A DNA stretch of 14,411 bases from Nitrospinota bacterium. Its GTDB lineage: Bacteria > UBA8248 > JACPRG01. The translations under genes were made by a program, and so were the position numbers. Positions 9,895-14,411 of the stretch are shown here, piece by piece. Within the stretch, counting starts at the first letter, position 1. Each line of letters starts with the position of its first letter. The notes under the pieces were generated by a model. It saw nothing but the letters and a program-made list of their open reading frames with translations. It was not told where the DNA came from and searched no databases. The stretch covers positions 1 to 14,411 of the forward strand of contig JASLXW010000042.1 in assembly GCA_030740135.1 (NCBI GenBank), read 5' to 3'.

Positions 9895-11581
9895 GAATGT
9901 CTCCGAGGGATTGAGGGAAAAGACTTCTCTCAGCGTGTCTCGGCTTGTCTGGTTTGCCAACGAAGGCCCTCTCCTTCACAAACTTGAACTTCTTATAGGA
10001 CTCGATGAAATCCGCCTGAGAGGCGAAGGCCGCCAGCGGGTTCACCTTGTGGAGGATGAGCACCTCCGGCGTGTAATCCACCCCGTACTTCTCGGGGTTC
10101 TGCATCACCTTGGCCACGATGCCGGAGAGGTTGCTGTTGATGGGGAAGAACTTCGAGTCCTTGAGGTAGATGTTGTAGGGTGGGTCTTTGACCTTCGCCT
10201 GATCGAGCTTCTTGTAGTTCTTGTGGACTTTCCATTTCCAGTCGGTCCGCACGCCGCCCACCGCCTCGACGGCCCCGAGAAGCATGAAGGCCATGAGAAT
10301 GGCGCGAATGGTCTGAAAACCCAGCTCCTGCTGGGACATGTGGTAGGCCATGCACGAGACGGGACGGTAGGGGAGCGTCATGCCGTCCACGACGATCGTG
10401 CTGCCGATCATGACGTTCCGGCCGAGCTCCCAGGCCACCCGGCGAATGGTCTGCGCCGGCAGGGCGCAGATCCGCGCGGCCCACTCCGGGGTGGACCCGG
10501 CCACGTGCTCCTTGAAGAGCTGAAAGGACGTCTTCACCTTGGCGCCGCCGACCGTGTACTCCCCTTCCAAGGCCGGCTTGACGCCCTGGGTGTCGAACGG
10601 CCTGGCCTTCCCTTCCGCGGGATCCCAAACCTGATCCTTGCCGTCCACGCGGAGGAAGAATCCGTCCTCTTTCACGAGGAAAGGTGAGTTGGTGTACTTC
10701 GTCAGGTAATCTTTGTCCACGAATCCACGCCCGATCAACTCGTGAGCCAGGGCGAGGGCGAGGGCCAAGTCGGTCCCGGGCTTGATCGGGAGCCACTCGT
10801 CGGCGAAGGGGCCGGCGGGCCGGCTCCGGGGGTCGATCTGGACCAGCTTCATCCCCCGTTCCTTGGCCTGGGTCAACTGTTGAGGCCAAGTGAGCCAGCA
10901 GGTCTTGTTCCCGCCGGCGCCGGTGACGTTCCACCCCCAGGACAGCAGGTACCGGCAGTGGCGGAAGTCCGGGTGAAGCACCCCGTGGAGTCCGGTCGTG
11001 TACTCGGCCTCCCGGTAGCCGGCGTCGGAACAGTAGGCGCCGTGGTGGAGCTTGGTCACGCCGGGGGCCTTCACGAAGGCCGTGTCGTAGAATTTCTTGG
11101 CCTTGCTGCGGCCTTTCTGCCAGACCAGGAGCCGCTTGTCCCGAGCCCGGATCTCTCTGATCCTCTCGCCCACCAGCGTCAGGGCCTCGTCCCACGAAGC
11201 CTGGCGCCAGGTCCCGGGCCGTCCTTTCTCATTGGTCCGGATCAGGGGGGTCTTGACCCGGTTGGGGTCGTACACGGTCATGATCTGGGCGATCCCCTTG
11301 GGACAAAGTTTCCCCCGGTTTTTCGGATGGTTCGGATGGCCCTCGAACTTGACCACGCGCCCGCCGATCCGCCGGGCCAGCATCCCGCAGTCCTGTTTGC
11401 CGATCCAGCAGGTGGTGGGCGCCCATTCCTCCTCGGCGCCGGCCGCCGCCTCGTCCTCGCGGGCGACCAGTGTCTTCGGCCCGCCGGAGAGAAACGACGC
11501 CAATGCGCCCCCGCCCGCGGCGGAGCCCTGCAAAAACCTCCTCCGGCTGATTCCAAGGCTGCGCTTCTCTTTGTCGGCCAT

Positions 11582-11915
11582 TTCACCGCCTCCTCATGGA
11601 TTTCTCGTCCATGAATCCGTACACGGGGCGCAACAGAGCCTCTCCAGAATCCTCGAGACGAAGACCCGGGTCCTTTGGCTGTGGGTTCAATCGACTGTTC
11701 GGGAGTAAGGCGTCATGTGGAGAACGAGGTGAACTTTTCGCTCGTTCGTGGGAAGCGAGATCCCCTTTTTACGCGTCTTTGGAGCGAGTCATCGGTCCCC
11801 TTCCCCGCAAGAGAAAGATCCCTCCTAGACTTTGAGATGCGTCCGATCTCCGGATTTCACTATGATCCAATTAGTTCTTGTGAAAAAAAATCACAAATGC
11901 GTGGATTCGCCCGTG
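11582..11915. other. Upstream region of the molybdoenzyme gene
   Basis: No recognisable gene. A short minus-strand frame ends in MDEKSMRRR* and its stop overlaps the molybdoenzyme ribosome site; it has no family resemblance and could be a leader or chance. An inverted repeat, GAACGAG/CTCGTTC with a 12-base spacer, lies at 11722-11747. A second, more striking one lies at 11878-11896 and is listed separately. Base composition drops noticeably around 11840-11900. Confidence 0.4.
11878..11896. promoter_or_regulatory. CRP/FNR-like palindrome TTGTGA-A7-TCACAA
   Basis: A perfect six-base inverted repeat, TTGTGA/TCACAA, surrounds seven adenines. The half-sites are those of the CRP family (TGTGA...TCACA), but the spacer is seven rather than six bases. 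It lies about 300 bases upstream of the molybdoenzyme, a class often controlled by CRP/FNR-type regulators. Equally it could be a weak RNA hairpin. The role is inferred. Confidence 0.35.
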
Positions 11916-11943
11916 AAAAACGCCGGCGGGGCCGGTCCGGCGT
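11916..11943 (-). terminator. Rho-independent terminator of the kelch lipoprotein gene
   Basis: On the minus strand ACGCCGG and CCGGCGT pair across a ten-base loop and are followed directly by a run of Ts (the AAAAA at 11916-11920 on the plus strand). It lies about 80 bases past the kelch lipoprotein stop and separates that gene from the molybdoenzyme. Confidence 0.75.
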
Positions 11944-12024
11944 GCGGAGCGGCCAAGGGGGAAGGGCGCGCGCCGCCGCTTCATTTTGCGCCGGCGGTTG
12001 CGGGAAATTCAGAAAGCGGGTTCG

Positions 12025-13173
12025 CTAGGGCCGTTTCGGCGCGAAGATTTCGGCGGTCCGAAGGACATCGGTGTCGCTTGCGCCGCCGATCGCCAGCACC
12101 CGGCCGCCCTCCAGGACGGTCGCCGTGAAAAGCCTCCGGGCTTGGCGCAGACGGGCCGGGAATTCGCTGAACCGGCCGGACCGGGGGTCGAACCGCTCGA
12201 CGCTTCGGAGCGTCTCATCCACCCCCCGCCCTCCCAGCAGAAGGACCGATCCGCCCGGAAGGCGGACCGCCGCGTGCTGCTGCCGGGGCTTCACCAGCGG
12301 ACCGGACGCGGGAACGAACACCCCGGTCCCGGGGTCGAAAATCTCGGCCGAGCCGAGGGCCTTCTCGTTCCACCCCCCCGCAATCAGGACCCGCCCGTCG
12401 CCTAGGCGCGTCGCGGTGTGACGCCTGCGGGGCTGGGTCATCCGTCCCCGCGTCGGCCGGAAGACGCCGTCCTTGGGGTCGTACAGCTCCCCGTATCCGG
12501 ATTTCGGGTTTCCGCCGACGATCAGGATCCGCCCGTCGGCCAGCGGGGTGGCCGTGTGCTGCTGCCGGGCGAAGAACATCCGGCGCGCGGGGACGAAGCG
12601 GTCCTCCGCCGGGAGGTAGCGCTCGGTGAAGGACAGGGCGGTCCGTCCGTTGTTCCCTCCGGCGATGAGGACGCTTCCGTCGGCCAGGGGGGTGGCGGTG
12701 TGGTCATAGCGGGGCGTAGCGAGCCCCCCGCGCGTTCGGACAAAGACATTTTTGGCCGGCAAAAAAAGGGCGGCGGCGGAGAGGGCGGTGTCGGCGTTCA
12801 GCCATCCGCCGGCGTAGAGCGCCCGCCCGTCGGCGATCAAAGCGGCCCTGGCCCAGCCCGAAGGCCGCGGAAGACGGGATGGAACGGGACGAAATTTCCC
12901 TTTCGCCGGGATGAATCGCTCGCCCGACCGCAGCGGCCGGGTCTTCGTCAGGCCCCCCAGGACCAGGACGGAACCGTCTTTGAGCCTGAGGGCGACGTGC
13001 CCGTGGCGCGCGACGCCGAGGCTCCCCGTCTTCGAGAACCTTCCCTCCTCGCCGCAGCCCGCAAGGACGAAAGCCATCACCAGCAGCGCCCGCCCGAAGG
13101 GCCGCCGCCCCGAGGTCTTCCCCCGACGCGGCATTTCGCGCGAGTCTTCGTGAACGAGATCGGCGCGGGTCAC
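12025..13173 (-). CDS. Seven-repeat kelch-type lipoprotein
   Basis: A 382-residue predicted lipoprotein. RRPFGRALLVMAFVLAGC is a signal peptide ending in an LAGC lipobox, so the mature protein would start at that cysteine and be membrane-anchored. The rest consists of seven repeats of the form HTATxLxDGxVLIxGG (GSVLVLGG, GRALYAGG, GSVLIAGG, GRILIVGG, GRVLIAGG, GSVLLLGG, GRVLAIGG). Each is followed by an 'ERYxPxxxxF' strand, as in kelch beta-propellers; seven repeats fit one closed seven-bladed propeller. I chose the GTG at 13173 because AAGAGGA lies six bases before it. The ATG at 13134 lacks a ribosome site but gives a more normal 26-residue signal peptide. The function is unknown; such folds usually bind ligands or partners. 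It is divergent from the next kelch gene. Confidence 0.85.
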   Translation of the reverse strand: MTRADLVHEDSREMPRRGKTSGRRPFGRALLVMAFVLAGCGEEGRFSKTGSLGVARHGHVALRLKDGSVLVLGGLTKTRPLRSGERFIPAKGKFRPVPSRLPRPSGWARAALIADGRALYAGGWLNADTALSAAALFLPAKNVFVRTRGGLATPRYDHTATPLADGSVLIAGGNNGRTALSFTERYLPAEDRFVPARRMFFARQQHTATPLADGRILIVGGNPKSGYGELYDPKDGVFRPTRGRMTQPRRRHTATRLGDGRVLIAGGWNEKALGSAEIFDPGTGVFVPASGPLVKPRQQHAAVRLPGGSVLLLGGRGVDETLRSVERFDPRSGRFSEFPARLRQARRLFTATVLEGGRVLAIGGASDTDVLRTAEIFAPKRP

Positions 13174-13288
13174 AGTGATTCCTCTTTCTTGCGGCCCTTT
13201 GGACCCTTCAAGATGACGCCCTGGATTTCTCAATCCGGGCGACAAAATAATATACGCTATCGGAAGCGCCCGAAGGGGAGATGGACGA
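13174..13288. promoter_or_regulatory. Divergent promoter region between kelch genes
   Basis: These 115 bases separate two outward-facing kelch genes and must hold promoters for both. An AT-rich core, ACAAAATAATATACGCTATC (about 13242-13261), is the only such stretch. It contains TATACG/TATATT-like -10 candidates in both directions. I see no good -35 partner. A small hairpin, GGATT/AATCC, lies just before it. Confidence 0.4.
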
Positions 13289-14221
13289 ATGAAGAGATGG
13301 ATTGCGCCGGGGGTGATCGCCTGCGGGTTCCTGACGCCGGCGACGCTCCCGGCCCAGGGGAATTGGACGCGCGAGGTCCGGGCGCCCACCCCGAGGACGG
13401 AGGTCGCCGTCGCCGTCCGGGACGGGGAGATCTTCGTGATCGGCGGCCTCACCCGGCGGGGCGTCACGCGTCTCGTCGAGGTCTACCATCCCCGAAAGCG
13501 GAGGTGGCGAACGTCCGCTTCCCTGCCCTTGCCCGTTCACCATCCGGGAGCGGGCGTTGTCGGAAAGCGGCTTTATGTCGTCGGCGGGTTCGGCCGCGGG
13601 TCCTTCTGGGCCGGCGCCGACACCCTCTACGAATATCTCCCCCGGCCGAACGCCTGGAAAAAGCGCGCGTCCATGCCCACCGCCCGGGGGGCTCTGGGCG
13701 TCGGCGTCATCGACGGGAAGCTCCACGCCGTGGGGGGGAGGAGCCAGCGGGGCGACGTGGCGGCCCACGAGGTCTACGACCCCGCGACGGACACCTGGAA
13801 GCGGCTCGCCCCGATGCCGACGGCGCGGGACCACCTCGCGGCGGCGGTCCTCCGGGGACGGCTCTACGCCATCGGCGGCCGCCTGGGGTCGTACGCCCGG
13901 AACCTCGGCGTCAACGAGGTCTACAACCCCCGGACCGACGCCTGGGCGACCCGCCGCCCGATCCCGACGCCGCGAAGCGGGATCGCCGCGGCGGTCCTGG
14001 ACGGCCGGATTTTCGTCTTCGGCGGAGAGTCGGTGGAGGGGACCTTCGCGGACAACGAGGGCTACGACCCCGACCGAAACCGGTGGACGAAGTTCGCCCC
14101 GATGCCCCGGGCGCGGCACGGCCTGGGCGCGGCGGCCTGGGGAGGCCGGGTCTTCGTCCTGAGCGGCGGACCGACACCGGGCGGCTCTTACAGCGGGGCC
14201 AATGAATCTTTCGCGCCCTGA
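13289..14221 (+). CDS. Secreted six-repeat kelch-type beta-propeller protein
   Basis: A 310-residue protein with a signal peptide (MKRWIAPGVIACGFLTPATLPAQ, with cleavage likely after about residue 22), then six canonical Kelch_1 repeats. Each has a VxDGxIYxxGG core (GEIFVIGG, KRLYVVGG, GKLHAVGG, GRLYAIGG, GRIFVFGG, GRVFVLSGG) followed by a VYxPxTxxWxxxxPMPTxR strand. Six repeats fit a six-bladed propeller in the periplasm or outside the cell. It has no lipobox, unlike its divergent neighbour. The repeats are also closer to the classic kelch consensus than those of the neighbour, so the pair looks like two separate family members, not a recent duplication. GGGAGA before the ATG at 13289 serves as the ribosome site. 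The ligand and role are unknown. Confidence 0.88.
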   Translation: MKRWIAPGVIACGFLTPATLPAQGNWTREVRAPTPRTEVAVAVRDGEIFVIGGLTRRGVTRLVEVYHPRKRRWRTSASLPLPVHHPGAGVVGKRLYVVGGFGRGSFWAGADTLYEYLPRPNAWKKRASMPTARGALGVGVIDGKLHAVGGRSQRGDVAAHEVYDPATDTWKRLAPMPTARDHLAAAVLRGRLYAIGGRLGSYARNLGVNEVYNPRTDAWATRRPIPTPRSGIAAAVLDGRIFVFGGESVEGTFADNEGYDPDRNRWTKFAPMPRARHGLGAAAWGGRVFVLSGGPTPGGSYSGANESFAP

Positions 14222-14367
14222 AGAAGCCAAAGCGTCCGTTGAGCCGGCCCTTCGGCGGGGTTCGGGAATTTTTCCGGGTGCGCGGCGTTCAAAGGGTTGA
14301 TAAGTTGTCGAAGGGGATCGGTCGCCGCAACCCGCCGGTCCGAAACGGGAAGGGAGTCGCATCCCGC

Positions 14368-14411
14368 ATGACGCCCAAATCGAGTATTCGTTTTTTATCG
14401 CTGGTCATCCT
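14368..14411 (+). CDS. Start of an exported protein, cut by the window edge
   Basis: The ATG at 14368 opens a frame, MTPKSSIRFLSLVI..., that runs to the right edge without a stop. The lysine/arginine start followed by hydrophobic residues looks like a signal peptide. AAGGGAG lies about eleven bases upstream, a slightly long spacing. Too little is visible to name the product. Confidence 0.45.
   Translation, partial: MTPKSSIRFLSLVI

Noticed and set aside
14236..14275. Hairpin after the secreted kelch gene as a terminator
   Set aside because: The stem near GCCG...CGGC is only four pairs, and the T-run further on is not adjacent to it.

Overview
This is a GC-rich bacterial window, probably chromosomal. 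Shine-Dalgarno sites are clear throughout. The gene set includes a cobalamin-dependent ribonucleotide reductase, a Tat-exported molybdopterin enzyme, a UbiD-family decarboxylase, a selenoprotein, and lipoprotein and secreted beta-propellers. That suits an anaerobic or facultative Gram-negative lineage of the Desulfobacterota, NC10, Rokubacteria or Nitrospirota kind, but the sequence alone does not fix the taxon.

Layout. At 1-346 is the end of an IS3-family insertion sequence: orfA, a -1 frameshift motif and the terminal repeat. It is inserted into a hybrid sensor kinase, of which only the ATPase and receiver domains remain (347-1203). A short HlyD-like membrane-fusion-protein tail follows on the minus strand (about 1342-1527). 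Next is a class II ribonucleotide reductase gene, nrdJ (1880-4672, minus), with a terminator behind it and tandem NrdR-box-like operators in front.

From 8672 down to 5190, five minus-strand genes form a possible operon: a UbiD-family decarboxylase, an AhpD-like protein, a TM2-domain protein, a four-helix membrane protein and a 34-residue single-helix peptide. The AhpD-like gene is the highlight. It is interrupted by a UGA exactly where the family's CxxC motif needs its second cysteine, and a stem-loop with bacterial SECIS geometry follows. The simplest reading is a selenoprotein with a CxxU redox centre.

A histone-deacetylase-like amidohydrolase (8953-9894, plus) runs tail-to-tail into a Tat-exported molybdopterin oxidoreductase (minus). 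The latter has lost its C-terminal part at the junction and lacks one of the four usual cluster cysteines. From 12025 to 14221, two kelch-type beta-propeller genes are divergently transcribed: a seven-repeat lipoprotein and a six-repeat secreted protein. The start of another exported protein runs off the right edge.

The window therefore mixes housekeeping DNA synthesis with redox and accessory functions. It also carries three eroded genes (kinase, membrane-fusion protein, molybdoenzyme), which marks it as a rearrangement-prone region.
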